64,000 nt of DNA. It comes from Planococcus salinarum (lineage in GTDB: Bacteria; Bacillota; Bacilli; Bacillales_A; Planococcaceae). The stretch spans positions 19,714 to 83,713 of the forward strand of contig NZ_VIFV01000016.1 in the NCBI RefSeq assembly GCF_007004625.1, given 5' to 3'. Under the pieces are notes generated by a model. That model did not search any database, had not been told where the DNA came from, and worked only from the letters and a program-made list of their open reading frames with translations. The position numbers and the translations under genes were made by a program. Positions 13,527 to 22,077 of the stretch are shown piece after piece (the first letter of the stretch is position 1; the number at the start of each line of letters is the position of its first letter).

Positions 13527-13637
13527 ATGCAGGATTTCTTGATATTCTATGCACCGTTTCTCGTATTGATCGCTTCATTAATCTTTGGTTTCTGGTTCGC
13601 ATTGAAAGATGGGCCGGTGTCGAAGGATCGTGACTGA
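13527..13637 (+). CDS. cydS: CydS-like third subunit of the bd-type oxidase
   Basis: 36-residue single-helix membrane peptide: it starts MQDFLIFYAPFLVLIASLIF and ends with a charged tail (KDGPVSKDRD). From memory this closely resembles CydS of the Geobacillus thermodenitrificans bd oxidase (MQTFLIMYAP...), which packs against CydA. It has its own AAAGGGGG site and lies between cydB and the operon terminator. Genes this short are often missed by annotation. Confidence 0.85.
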   Translation: MQDFLIFYAPFLVLIASLIFGFWFALKDGPVSKDRD

Positions 13638-13640
13638 CTG

Positions 13641-13670
13641 CGCGTCCAGGCTTTGCCTGGCGCGTTTTTT
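13641..13670 (+). terminator. terminator after cydABS
   Basis: Stem CGCG(T)CCAGGC/GCCTGGCGCG with one bulged T, a three-base loop and six T. Confidence 0.85.
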
Positions 13671-13671
13671 C

Positions 13672-13709
13672 TATGTCCGTCGAATCCAGTTGGTCGCTTG
13701 CGCTTTTCT
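13672..13709 (+). repeat. remnant of the intergenic repeat family
   Basis: TATGTCCGTCGAATCCAG followed by TGGTCGCTTGCGCTTTT looks like the two ends of the TGTCCAG...CGCTTTT repeat with the middle lost. It starts right after the T-run of the cydABS terminator, as do the other copies. Confidence 0.5.
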
Positions 13710-13719
13710 ATAGTACAAT
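13690..13719 (+). promoter_or_regulatory. sigma-A-type promoter for rlmD
   Basis: -35 TTGGTC (13690-13695), 18-base spacer, -10 TACAAT (13714-13719). The -35 lies in the repeat remnant. Confidence 0.5.
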
Positions 13720-13746
13720 AAACCAATGTGAAATGGAGTGAACAAA

Positions 13747-15117
13747 TTGAAACCTGTGAACAAAAATGACCGGCTGCTGGTCCACGTGGAAGATTTGACC
13801 CACGACGGAGCAGGAGTTGCCAAAGTAGAAGGGTATCCTTTATTCATCCACGGCGCCTTGCCGGGTGAAGATGTGCATATCCATGTATTAAAAACCCTGA
13901 AATCCTACGGTTTTGCGAAACTGCTTGAGATTGAACACCCCTCGCCATTCCGCGTTGAAGCACCTTGTCCGGTATTTGATACATGCGGTGGCTGCCAGAT
14001 TCAGCACCTGTCTTATGAAGGGCAGATGACCTTTAAACGGAAGCTCGTGCGTGATGCCATCACCCGTATCGGAAAACTGCCGGATGTTCCGGTACATGCC
14101 GTCAAAGGAATGGACAACCCGTGGCGCTACCGCAATAAATCGCAAATCCCTTTCGGCATGGAGGATGGGCGCGTTGTCGCCGGCTTTTACCAGCCGCGTT
14201 CCCACCGGATCGCCGATACGGATATCTGCCTGATCCAGACGCCGGAAGCTGACAGCATCATGGCCGGCATCAAACATAAGTTGACAGAGATCGGCATTGA
14301 ACCTTACGAAGAAGAGACGCACCGGGGACAGCTCCGCCACGTCGTCGTCCGTAAAGCCCGTGCCACCGGAGAGGTTATGGTCGTGCTTGTTACAAAGAAA
14401 AAGAAATTCCCGCAGGCGGCTGCGGCTGTTGAACTGATCCAGTCGCTTGTTCCTGAAACGGTGTCAATCGTCCAGAACATCAACCCTGAAAAAACAAACG
14501 TTATTTTCGGTGATGAGACGATTACGCTTTGGGGCAAAGACGTCATAGAAGACCAAATCGGTGGTGTCCGTTTTGAAATCTCAGCACGCTCTTTCTACCA
14601 GATCAATCCGGAGCAGACAGAAGTGCTTTACGGACAGGCACTCGAATACGCCAATCTGACCGGTGAAGAAACTGTCATCGACGCATACTGCGGCATCGGA
14701 ACGATTTCGCTGTTCCTTGCCAAGCGCGCCAAATTCGTTATGGGCGTGGAAATTGTGGCGCCTGCCATCGAAGATGCCAAACGCAATGCCGAACTCAATG
14801 GCATCAGCAATACCTTATTCGAAGCGGGACCGGCCGAGCAGGTGATTCCGCGCTGGTACAAAGAAGGCAAGAGAGCCGATGTCCTCGTGGTCGATCCGCC
14901 GCGCAAAGGATGCGACGAGCAATTGCTTCACACCATTTTGAAACAGCGCCCGGAGCGGGTTGTCTATGTATCCTGCAACCCGGCCACACTCGCCAGGGAC
15001 CTCCGGATTCTTGAAGACGGCGGCTACCGCACACAGGAAGTCCAGCCGGTGGACATGTTCCCGCAATCTACCCACTGCGAAGCAGTCGCATGGTTGCAGC
15101 TCGGGGCGAAAGAATAA
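13747..15117 (+). CDS. rlmD: 23S rRNA (uracil-5-)-methyltransferase RlmD/RlmCD-type
   Basis: SAM-dependent m5U methyltransferase of the RumA/TrmA family; by position the ortholog of B. subtilis YefA (RlmCD, modifies two 23S uridines). N-terminal TRAM domain, then iron-sulfur cysteines CPVFDTCGGCQ, SAM motif DAYCGIGTISL, VVDPPRKGC, and the catalytic cysteine in YVSCNP. A TTG start at 13747 is preferred because GGAG lies 8 bases upstream; a GTG at 13738 is the alternative. 456 residues. A second family member is at 41702-43072. Confidence 0.92.
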   Translation: MKPVNKNDRLLVHVEDLTHDGAGVAKVEGYPLFIHGALPGEDVHIHVLKTLKSYGFAKLLEIEHPSPFRVEAPCPVFDTCGGCQIQHLSYEGQMTFKRKLVRDAITRIGKLPDVPVHAVKGMDNPWRYRNKSQIPFGMEDGRVVAGFYQPRSHRIADTDICLIQTPEADSIMAGIKHKLTEIGIEPYEEETHRGQLRHVVVRKARATGEVMVVLVTKKKKFPQAAAAVELIQSLVPETVSIVQNINPEKTNVIFGDETITLWGKDVIEDQIGGVRFEISARSFYQINPEQTEVLYGQALEYANLTGEETVIDAYCGIGTISLFLAKRAKFVMGVEIVAPAIEDAKRNAELNGISNTLFEAGPAEQVIPRWYKEGKRADVLVVDPPRKGCDEQLLHTILKQRPERVVYVSCNPATLARDLRILEDGGYRTQEVQPVDMFPQSTHCEAVAWLQLGAKE

Positions 15118-15131
15118 ATTTTTATAACCTG

Positions 15132-15164
15132 AATCCGGACGTGAAAAGCGTCCGGATTTTTTTA
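15132..15164 (+). terminator. terminator after rlmD
   Basis: Stem AATCCGGACG/CGTCCGGATT, seven-base loop, T-run. Confidence 0.88.
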
Positions 15165-15243
15165 TTTTATTCGATAGAAAAGTTTTGTGATGTCTTAAAT
15201 GGGTAAAGAATAGGGAATACTTTATAAGGAGAGAACGGACACC

Positions 15244-15402
15244 ATGGAACAGATACCCTTATCGAAGTTCGAAGATAAACGCTCGAATGTCATCGAAGAA
15301 TTGGTGGCGCAAAATGTCTTTAAAATCAATGGACGGCAATTATATGAGTTGAGCCTATTTGAATTGATGAAGGAATATACACAGAAAAGCCTTAGCTCGT
15401 AA
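15244..15402 (+). CDS. Fur-regulated basic protein (FbpA)-like small protein
   Basis: 52-residue protein with AAGGAG upstream of its ATG. The segment FKINGRQLYELSLFELMKEY matches, from memory, the core of the FbpA family (K.xDRQLYELSLSEL), small proteins implicated in iron-sparing in B. subtilis. Unlike the name, this one is not strongly basic, and no Fur box was seen upstream. A terminator overlaps its last codons, so it is a single-gene unit. Confidence 0.65.
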   Translation: MEQIPLSKFEDKRSNVIEELVAQNVFKINGRQLYELSLFELMKEYTQKSLSS

Positions 15403-15416
15403 GCTGTGGCTTTTTT
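15385..15416 (+). terminator. terminator overlapping the end of the FbpA-like gene
   Basis: AAAAGCC..AGCT/AGCT..GGCTTTT hairpin with T-run; the stop codon is in the loop. Confidence 0.75.
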
Positions 15417-15472
15417 ATTTTTCGTCAGCCGATCTGCCGGATTACATAAACCGTGAAATTGGAGGGAAGGCT

Positions 15473-16924
15473 ATGCATCATCAAAAGCTTGAAGTTTACC
15501 GGAAAAATAATCTTGATGAAATGACGTTTTCCGAAATGCAGGAAGAGATGCAGGCGGGGAATATCAGTTCAGAAGAGCTGGTGTTGATGTACAAGGAAAA
15601 CATTTCGCTTCGGGATAAAAATGTTAATGCATTGCTGGAAATAAATCCGGATGCCCTGCAGACTGCTCAGTCACTGGATTTTGAACGTCAGCGCAAAGGA
15701 GTGAGAAGCCCTTTGCATGGCATTCCTGTTTTGGTGAAGGACAATATCGAAACCGCTGATAAAATGCATACCAGCGCCGGTTCCCTGGCACTCGAAAACC
15801 ATTACGCCCTGAATGATGCGCACCTGGTAGAAAAACTGCGCAAAGCGGGTGCAGTCATATTGGGTAAAACCAATATGACTGAATGGGCCAATTTCATGTC
15901 CGATAAAATGACAAATGGTTATAGTTCCCGTGGCGGGCAGGTAAAGAATCCCTATGGCGCTTTCGATGCCGGGGGTTCAAGTGCTGGATCTGCGGCAGCG
16001 GTTGCGGCCAATCTGGCTGCTGCATCAATCGGCACTGAAACGTCGGGTTCGATCATCAACCCAGCCGCCCAGAACAGCCTGGTCGGACTCAAGCCGACAG
16101 TCGGGATGATCAGCCGGCGAGGCCTCATCCCCTTGTCACATACGCAGGATACTGCCGGTACACTGGCCCGCACTGTTGAAGATGCAGTCAAGGTTTTTTC
16201 TGTTCTTATCGGATTTGACCCGGAAGATCCAATTACCAGTCTGTCCACTGATTTTGAAGGATATGACTGGAGCGTCCACCTGAAGGAGCACGGGTTGAAC
16301 AATACCCGTCTGGCGATAGCGCCGGAATTGTTCAAGGAAATCTCGGACGAGCAAATGGAAATGTTTGAGCAGGCGAAAGAACAGCTGAAGGCTTTGGGAG
16401 CTGAAATCATTGAAGATGTCGACATTGGCTCAAATCAGGAGGACCTTGGATTTGCCGTCCTGCTTCATGAGTTCAAAGCGGATTTGAACGCCTATTTGGC
16501 AAAAACAGAGCAATCGAATCCGATCAGGTCGCTGGATGACGTAATGGCCTTCAATAATGCCCACTCCGACAAAATGCTGAAGTTCGGCCAGAACCTTTTG
16601 GAGCAGGCAAACCAATTGACGGGGATGCTGACGGAAAGAGAGTATGTCGAAGCTCTTGAACGCAATCGTTTTCTTGCTGCAGAACAGGGCATCAACGCAA
16701 CATTGAAAGAAATTGTGGCAGATGCCATCCTCCTGCCGCAGGATTTTGGCTGCAATGTGGGAGCGGCAGCAGGTTTTCCAGCGATTACTGTACCTTTCGG
16801 ATATACCAAAACGCACGAACCCTTCAGCATCACTTTTTACGGCATGGCTTTCAGTGAACCGAAACTTATCGAATTCGCCTATGCATTTGAAAAGGCAGTA
16901 AAAGGCAGAAAGAATCCATATTGA
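15473..16924 (+). CDS. amidase family protein (YerM-like)
   Basis: 483-residue amidase-signature hydrolase. The catalytic lysine is in VLVKDNIET, the cis-serine in GGSSAGSAAAV, and the nucleophile serine in GTETSGSIINPAA. It is homologous to GatA but lacks the GatA context, and is most like B. subtilis YerM from the same genomic region. The physiological amide substrate is unknown. No signal peptide, so it is probably cytosolic. It starts after GGAGGGAAGG and ends at a palindromic terminator. Confidence 0.85.
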   Translation: MHHQKLEVYRKNNLDEMTFSEMQEEMQAGNISSEELVLMYKENISLRDKNVNALLEINPDALQTAQSLDFERQRKGVRSPLHGIPVLVKDNIETADKMHTSAGSLALENHYALNDAHLVEKLRKAGAVILGKTNMTEWANFMSDKMTNGYSSRGGQVKNPYGAFDAGGSSAGSAAAVAANLAAASIGTETSGSIINPAAQNSLVGLKPTVGMISRRGLIPLSHTQDTAGTLARTVEDAVKVFSVLIGFDPEDPITSLSTDFEGYDWSVHLKEHGLNNTRLAIAPELFKEISDEQMEMFEQAKEQLKALGAEIIEDVDIGSNQEDLGFAVLLHEFKADLNAYLAKTEQSNPIRSLDDVMAFNNAHSDKMLKFGQNLLEQANQLTGMLTEREYVEALERNRFLAAEQGINATLKEIVADAILLPQDFGCNVGAAAGFPAITVPFGYTKTHEPFSITFYGMAFSEPKLIEFAYAFEKAVKGRKNPY

Positions 16925-16955
16925 AAAAGGCGGACCGGATTCCGGTCCGCCTTTT
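16925..16955. terminator. terminator after the amidase gene
   Basis: Fifteen-base arms (AAAAGGCGGACCGGA and its complement) around a single T, ending in TTTT. Confidence 0.85.
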
Positions 16956-17054
16956 GAAATTGCCGGAGATTTTGAAGCCATATTATCCCTCAAAAAAGGC
17001 GCCAGAACGCCAAATATGGTACACTGAAAGCATTGAAGAGAAGGTGGAATTGAA

Positions 17055-18215
17055 ATGACTTTTATAGAAGAACTAAATCCCGTATGGCAGGAAAAATGGA
17101 AACAGACCGGTTTCGAAACAATCATGCCGATCCAGGCGCAAATGATTCCGGAAATGATGGCGGGCAATGATATTGTGGCCCAATCCCCGACTGGTTCCGG
17201 AAAAACATTGGCTTATGTATTGCCGATTCTGGAACGTGTTGATCCGAAAAAAATGTCTACACAGGCAATGATCATTGCACCGTCGCAGGAATTATCGATG
17301 CAGATTGTAAATGTACTTCGTGAATGGACAGAAGGCACTGATATTACAGTGACCCAACTGATCGGCGGGGCGAATATGCAGCGCCAACTGGAAAAATTGA
17401 AGAAAAAACCGACGATTGTTGTTGGCACCCCAGGACGGTTAAACGAGCTGGTGAAGAGCAAGAAATTGAAAATGCATGAAATCCGTATACTGGTGCTGGA
17501 TGAAGGTGACCAGTTAATGGCGCGTGAACATCGAACTGTCATGAAGGCACTGATAGAAAAGACGCAAAATGAACGCCAGCTGGTTATGGTATCAGCGACT
17601 ATTACGGAAGAAGTGGAATTGGTTGCCGATCGTTTGATGCAGCATCCAACCCGTCTTCATGTTACGGCGGAAGAAATGCCGATGCAGGGAAAAGTGACGC
17701 ATTCGTTCATCAAAGTTGATGAACGCGACAAAACGGATCTGCTGCGCCGCATTTCCTATATTGATGGAGTCAAGGCTCTGGCATTCGTCAATAATCTCGA
17801 TCAGTTATTGATGAAGGAAAATAAATTGAAATTCCGTGATACAAAAATCGTCACGCTTCATTCTGAAATGAAAAAAGATGAGCGCAAAAAGGCGCTGGAT
17901 GCTTTCCGAAACGGCGACGTTTCTGTCCTCATTGCAACGGAAGTGGCTGCACGCGGCCTTGACATCGATTCCGTTTCACACGTGATCCATGTGGATGTTC
18001 CAAGGACAATCGATCAATACCTTCATCGTTCAGGGCGCACAGGCAGAGCAGGCGCAGACGGCGAAGTTTTGACTTTGCTCGCCTACCAGGATGAACGCCA
18101 TTATAAAAAGTTCACAAAAGATCTGCCTTCCAAGCCTGTGCAGAAAATCATGCACAGCGGGAAACTGGTTGAAGGTTCAAGCAAAACAGTGACCGTAAAG
18201 GGGAATAAAAAATGA
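17055..18215 (+). CDS. yfmL: DEAD-box RNA helicase, YfmL-like
   Basis: 386-residue RNA helicase containing only the two RecA-like domains. Motifs: Q-motif GFETIMPIQAQ, AQSPTGSGKT (I), TPGRLNEL, LDEGDQL (II, with DEGD instead of DEAD), SATI (III), EVAARGLD (V) and HRSGRTGRAG (VI). Sequence and length resemble B. subtilis YfmL, which helps 50S subunit assembly; YfmL also has a non-DEAD motif II (DETD). The gene is coupled to the following aminopeptidase by an ATGA overlap. Confidence 0.85.
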   Translation: MTFIEELNPVWQEKWKQTGFETIMPIQAQMIPEMMAGNDIVAQSPTGSGKTLAYVLPILERVDPKKMSTQAMIIAPSQELSMQIVNVLREWTEGTDITVTQLIGGANMQRQLEKLKKKPTIVVGTPGRLNELVKSKKLKMHEIRILVLDEGDQLMAREHRTVMKALIEKTQNERQLVMVSATITEEVELVADRLMQHPTRLHVTAEEMPMQGKVTHSFIKVDERDKTDLLRRISYIDGVKALAFVNNLDQLLMKENKLKFRDTKIVTLHSEMKKDERKKALDAFRNGDVSVLIATEVAARGLDIDSVSHVIHVDVPRTIDQYLHRSGRTGRAGADGEVLTLLAYQDERHYKKFTKDLPSKPVQKIMHSGKLVEGSSKTVTVKGNKK

Positions 18216-19441
18216 ATTTCCAGCAAAAAATGGAACAATATGCAGAACTGACCGTCTACGTTGGATTGAATGTCCAAAAGAATCAGCACGTGCTGATCAA
18301 CACGACAACCGATACGATTGAATTTACCCGTCTGGTGGTCAAAAAAGCATATGAAGCCGGCGCGAAAAATGTTCATGTGAATTATTCGGACCCTGTCCAG
18401 ACGCGCACGCATTACGAGTTGGCACCGGACGAAGCTTTTACAGAATTCCCGGAGTGGTCTGTTGTCCAGCGTGATGAAATCATCGAAAAAGGTGGGTCAT
18501 TCCTGTGGATCGATGCAGAGGATCCGGATTTGCTGACAGGAATACCAGCCAAACGCCTGTCGGATTCACAAAAAACGGCCGGCAAAGCACTGGAGAGATA
18601 TCGCCAGGCAGTGGGATCCGATAAAGTGGCATGGTCGATTGTCGCGATTCCTTCTGGAAAATGGGCTGCGAAGGTGTTCCCGGAACTTGAACCCGAAAAG
18701 CAGGTCGAAGCCCTGTGGGAAGCAATTTTTAATACAGTGCGTATCGGGCGGGGGGATGCCGTTTCTTTATGGAAACAGCATATCGAGTTTCTGGAGAAAC
18801 GGGCAACCCAGCTGAATGATCACCGTTTTGATAAACTGCATTATACCGCTCCAGGCACTGATTTAACAATAGCGTTGCCGGACAGGCACATTTGGATGTC
18901 CGGGGCGTCAAAAACGCCTCAGGGCAACCCATTCATCGCTAATATGCCGACAGAGGAAGTCTATACCGTTCCGCTGAAAAATGGTGCCGACGGCGTTGTC
19001 CGCAACACGAAGCCGCTCGTTTATCAAGGCAATATTATCGACGGATTCACGTTGACTTTTGAAGGCGGAAAAATTATCAAAGCACAAGCGGAAAAAGGCG
19101 AAGAACTGTTGCGGGAAATGATCAGTTCGGATGAAGGGGCAGCTTACCTCGGTGAAGTGGCATTGGTTCCGCATCAATCACCAATTTCCGATTCCGGCCT
19201 TCTGTTCTTCAATACGTTATTTGATGAAAATGCATCGAACCATCTTGCTATCGGTGATTCATATCCGACCTGCTACGCGGGTGCACGCGATCTTGAACGC
19301 AGCCAATTGGCGGAAATCGGATTAAATACATCCATTGTCCATGAAGACTTCATGATCGGCAGTGCCGAAATGGATATCGATGGCATTAAAGCAGACGGTT
19401 CGAAGATTCCGGTGTTCCGCAAAGGAAACTGGGCATTCTAA
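18212..19441 (+). CDS. M29 family aminopeptidase (AmpS/PepS type)
   Basis: Metal-dependent cytosolic exopeptidase of 409 residues. Conserved segments carrying family metal ligands are TEEVYTVP, YLGEVALVPHQSPIS, ENASNHLAIG and VHEDFMIG. It overlaps the helicase gene by four bases and is followed 12 bases later by the SGNH hydrolase gene. A paralog of nearly the same length, sharing blocks such as FNTLFDENASNH, is encoded at 29827-31059. Confidence 0.93.
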   Translation: MNFQQKMEQYAELTVYVGLNVQKNQHVLINTTTDTIEFTRLVVKKAYEAGAKNVHVNYSDPVQTRTHYELAPDEAFTEFPEWSVVQRDEIIEKGGSFLWIDAEDPDLLTGIPAKRLSDSQKTAGKALERYRQAVGSDKVAWSIVAIPSGKWAAKVFPELEPEKQVEALWEAIFNTVRIGRGDAVSLWKQHIEFLEKRATQLNDHRFDKLHYTAPGTDLTIALPDRHIWMSGASKTPQGNPFIANMPTEEVYTVPLKNGADGVVRNTKPLVYQGNIIDGFTLTFEGGKIIKAQAEKGEELLREMISSDEGAAYLGEVALVPHQSPISDSGLLFFNTLFDENASNHLAIGDSYPTCYAGARDLERSQLAEIGLNTSIVHEDFMIGSAEMDIDGIKADGSKIPVFRKGNWAF

Positions 19442-19453
19442 GAGGTGATGAAA

Positions 19454-20401
19454 ATGAAAAAATCAGCAGCTGTCTTATTGGTTGTATTGCTTGCCATCAG
19501 CATGGTGAACACTGCTGCAGCTGAAGTAAGAATACCAGCCGTTTATGTTGCACTGGGCGATTCACTTGCTGCAGGGCAAACCCCGGAAAGCCAGATCGAT
19601 TCAGGCTACGCCGACATGATTGCCCAGGAACTGGGAAGAAGTCAGTCGATTGCCAGTTTTTCGAAAGACCTTGCATTTCCGGGGTTTACTACCGCGGATG
19701 TTCTGGAGCGGATGAAAGAAGACGGAGCGCGGGAAATTCTCGCTTCGGCCAATATTATTACATTGTCGGCGGGAGCCAATGACCTGCTGCGGCTGGTCCG
19801 GGCCAATCCCGTTGACGGCTCGCTGCAATTCGAGCGTATCCAGTCTGATTTTGCGCTGAATAAAGCAAGGCAGAATATCAGTGAAATAATGATGGAATTG
19901 GATGACGCCGCACCAAATGCGGAAATTTATGTCATGGGCTATTATTTTGCTTATCCCCATGCCCGTGAGTCGCAAAAAGAAGGCATAGCTGAGCAATTGC
20001 AGCTCCTTAATGAAATTCTTAAGAATGAGGCCGAAAAAGCAGGGGCGATTTTTGTGTCCGTCGATGAGGCTTTCGGTCAGGATGCGATTTCAAAAGTGCC
20101 GAATCCCGGGGATGTTCACCCGAATCTTGAAGGGTACCAGGCCATGGCCAACGAATTCTTTGCGCTATACCACACTGGCTGGGAAATTACTGGTGCTGAA
20201 ATTCCTAAGCCGAATCCCTTAAGCTTTGAAGAGATTATGGAGGGGCAGGATCAGCAAAACGAAGGCAATCCAGATCCGGATGGAATGATCCAAGAGACAG
20301 AGCAGGATGCTGAAGAGATAGAAACTGATTTGTCTGCACAGCTTCTTCCAGACCTCAAGTCGGGGTACTTGGCTCTCCGGACGATTCTACCGATTATTTA
20401 G
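19454..20401 (+). CDS. secreted SGNH/GDSL-family hydrolase
   Basis: Exported esterase/lipase-type hydrolase. The start at 19454 is chosen because GAGGTGA lies just upstream; upstream GTG/ATG codons (19445, 19448) overlap that site. The signal peptide is MKKSAAVLLVVLLAISMVNT followed by AAA-EV. Block I is VALGDSLAAGQ (Ser37), block III GANDLL, and block V DVHPNLEGY with the catalytic Asp and His. The C-terminal 50 residues are acidic and low complexity (EGQDQQNEGNPDPDG). 315 residues; substrate unknown. Confidence 0.88.
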   Translation: MKKSAAVLLVVLLAISMVNTAAAEVRIPAVYVALGDSLAAGQTPESQIDSGYADMIAQELGRSQSIASFSKDLAFPGFTTADVLERMKEDGAREILASANIITLSAGANDLLRLVRANPVDGSLQFERIQSDFALNKARQNISEIMMELDDAAPNAEIYVMGYYFAYPHARESQKEGIAEQLQLLNEILKNEAEKAGAIFVSVDEAFGQDAISKVPNPGDVHPNLEGYQAMANEFFALYHTGWEITGAEIPKPNPLSFEEIMEGQDQQNEGNPDPDGMIQETEQDAEEIETDLSAQLLPDLKSGYLALRTILPII

Positions 20402-20418
20402 CAAGGTTATAGAGCAAA

Positions 20419-20452
20419 AAAATCCTCTCCTGAAAACACAGGAGAGGATTTT
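20419..20452. terminator. terminator between SGNH hydrolase and small ORF
   Basis: Fourteen-base arms AAAATCCTCTCCTG/CAGGAGAGGATTTT with a six-base loop; T-run on + and, by complement, on -. Confidence 0.88.
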
Positions 20453-20453
20453 T

Positions 20454-20600
20454 TTATCGTTTAGACTTTTTATTTTTATATTGGTCTGAGTTGGTCTGTG
20501 CGTTGTCTTTGGATTTTTTCTTCTTCATAAATTTCCTGATGACCGGATAAGCGATAGGACCATATTTAATCGCTGATTTCAAGAGTCTTCCTACTGCCAT
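20454..20600 (-). CDS. small basic hypothetical protein
   Basis: 48 residues, starting MAVGRLLKSAIKYGPIAYPV and ending in a Lys-rich tail (KFMKKKKSKDN...KNKKSKR). GGAG lies 8 bases upstream of the ATG and the stop sits at a terminator, so the gene has the expected signals. I do not recognise a function. The amphipathic basic start could be membrane-associated. It lies in an otherwise empty 260-base gap, downstream of the M20 peptidase gene on the same strand. Confidence 0.6.
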   Translation of the reverse strand: MAVGRLLKSAIKYGPIAYPVIRKFMKKKKSKDNAQTNSDQYKNKKSKR

Positions 20601-20663
20601 ATATATCGCTCCATTCGTTTTAGAGATAGTTTCTGGATTCCCGTTTATCGGGTCATTTAAACA

Positions 20664-21743
20664 TTACGCTTCTGACAGCGCATGGGACAGCAAGATGTCC
20701 TTGTATTCGTGGACACTTGAAATTTCGACGTATTCTGCGTTGCCATGCCAGTCATCACCAGTCGGTCCGAATTCGATAGCGCCTTCACCGCCATTTACTG
20801 CCGCATAGTAACGGGTATCGGCTGCGCCGTGCTGGCCAAAGAGAATCGGTTCATTTCCTGTGTTGCTGCGAATGCTTTCCTGCAATGTCTGAATATAAGG
20901 GTTCTCGGCTGTCGTTGTCAGCGCCGGAGTGGTGGAAGAGCTGGACTTATAATCAAAGTCGATATTAAGTGTATCACCGAGTTCAACCATCTGGCGCGTG
21001 ATTTCTTTAGGATCCTGACCTGGCATAAAGCGGATATCATAGGACATTTCACAAACTTCCGGAACCATATTATAGCGCTTGCCGGCATTGATGATGGCAA
21101 GGTTTACGGAAGGCTGCTCGTAATACTCGGTGGATTCTTTGCGGAATGGAAGTTCAGCCATGGCCATATGATATTTCATCGCCTGTTCGATGGCATTTAT
21201 CCCTTCCCAGGGTCTGCTGCCATGCGCCGGTTTCCCTTTGAAAACCATGTCCATGTGAAGGATCCCTTTGGACTGAAGGCCGACTTTCAAACCGGTCGGC
21301 TCACCGCAGATGACGAAATTGCCGCTGTAGCCCTGGGATACAAGCCATTCAGAAGTATTATGGCCGCCGATTTCTTCATCGGTCACAATATGGAGATGAA
21401 CTTCGCGGTTCAGACCTTCCGGATCCAATTCCGTAAATGCCTGCATCATGGCCGCTACCCCGGCTTTCATATCCGCCGAACCGCGACCATACAAGCGGCC
21501 AAGCTCTTCCATAGGGGTGAATTGCTCGTCATGGCCAGGCACGACATCGACATGGCCATTCCAGATCAGCTTTTCAGCTCCCTGTCCCTTCTCCGCTGTC
21601 AGCATCAAATATCCTTTATTGTCATGGACTTTGACGGTTTCACCTTTCTCTTCGAGCCAACGCGCACAAAAAAGAAGCGCATCGTTTGCCCCTTCTTTCG
21701 TATCACTTTTAATTTTAATCAGCTCTTTCAATAATTCGATCAT
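20664..21743 (-). CDS. M20 family metallopeptidase (ArgE/DapE/ACY1 type)
   Basis: Zinc-dependent deacylase or peptidase. Metal-site motifs are GHVDVVPG (His and Asp), GRGSADMKAG (bridging Asp), VTDEEIGG (catalytic Glu and ligand) and CGEPTG. The start is uncertain: MIELLKELIKIKSDTKEG at 21743 looks like a natural M20 N-terminus (359 residues) but has no clear ribosome site, while an in-frame ATG at 21791 would add an unlikely Cys-rich stretch. The substrate cannot be told from sequence. It is divergent from thiT. Confidence 0.85.
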   Translation of the reverse strand: MIELLKELIKIKSDTKEGANDALLFCARWLEEKGETVKVHDNKGYLMLTAEKGQGAEKLIWNGHVDVVPGHDEQFTPMEELGRLYGRGSADMKAGVAAMMQAFTELDPEGLNREVHLHIVTDEEIGGHNTSEWLVSQGYSGNFVICGEPTGLKVGLQSKGILHMDMVFKGKPAHGSRPWEGINAIEQAMKYHMAMAELPFRKESTEYYEQPSVNLAIINAGKRYNMVPEVCEMSYDIRFMPGQDPKEITRQMVELGDTLNIDFDYKSSSSTTPALTTTAENPYIQTLQESIRSNTGNEPILFGQHGAADTRYYAAVNGGEGAIEFGPTGDDWHGNAEYVEISSVHEYKDILLSHALSEA

Positions 21744-21831
21744 ATAATAACAGCAGCAATTGTTGCTGCCTTCACCGCCTTTCTGAGACATTTACTTTCT
21801 CAATACCCTAAAAGCTTCCGATGAAACGGAC

Positions 21832-21860
21832 TTGCATCCCTTCGGTATGTTCGTTACAAT
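21832..21860 (+). promoter_or_regulatory. sigma-A-type promoter for the thiT transcript
   Basis: -35 TTGCAT (21832-21837), 17-base spacer, -10 TACAAT (21855-21860), about 30 bases before the riboswitch. Confidence 0.7.
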
Positions 21861-21888
21861 ACTGGTGTTGGAAACAAAACTGTATACA

Positions 21889-21972
21889 CCACAAGGGGAG
21901 CTTTTGCTGAGAGTGAACGAGATCGTTCTTACCCTTTGAACCTGTAAGTTAACACTTGCGCAGGGATGTGGA
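21889..21972 (+). promoter_or_regulatory. TPP riboswitch (THI element) controlling thiT
   Basis: Contains the conserved THI-box landmarks GGGGAGC..GCTGAGAG, ACCCTTTGAACCTG and CACTTGCGCAGGGA. P1 is formed by CCACA (21889-21893) with TGTGG (21967-21971). When thiamine pyrophosphate binds, the following terminator (21990-22022) should form and stop transcription into the thiamine transporter gene. Confidence 0.93.
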
Positions 21973-21989
21973 TGGAAACCTGCCCTTAT

Positions 21990-22022
21990 GCGGCGTCAGG
22001 GTCTATCCTGGCGCCGCTTTTT
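21990..22022 (+). terminator. riboswitch expression-platform terminator
   Basis: Eleven-base-pair stem GCGGCGTCAGG/CCTGGCGCCGC, six-base loop, five T, located between the aptamer and thiT. Confidence 0.85.
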
Positions 22023-22077
22023 GTAAGGTTTTTATTGGCGGCCCTTCTGGTGATGTGCAAACACATGGGAGGATATC

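Noticed and set aside
15180..15243. Fur box upstream of the FbpA-like gene
   Set aside because: No sequence close to TGATAATNATTATCA is present.
20745..21734. 329-codon open frame on the + strand
   Set aside because: It is antisense to the M20 peptidase gene, whose metal-site motifs are intact; the antisense product has no recognisable domain and no ribosome site.
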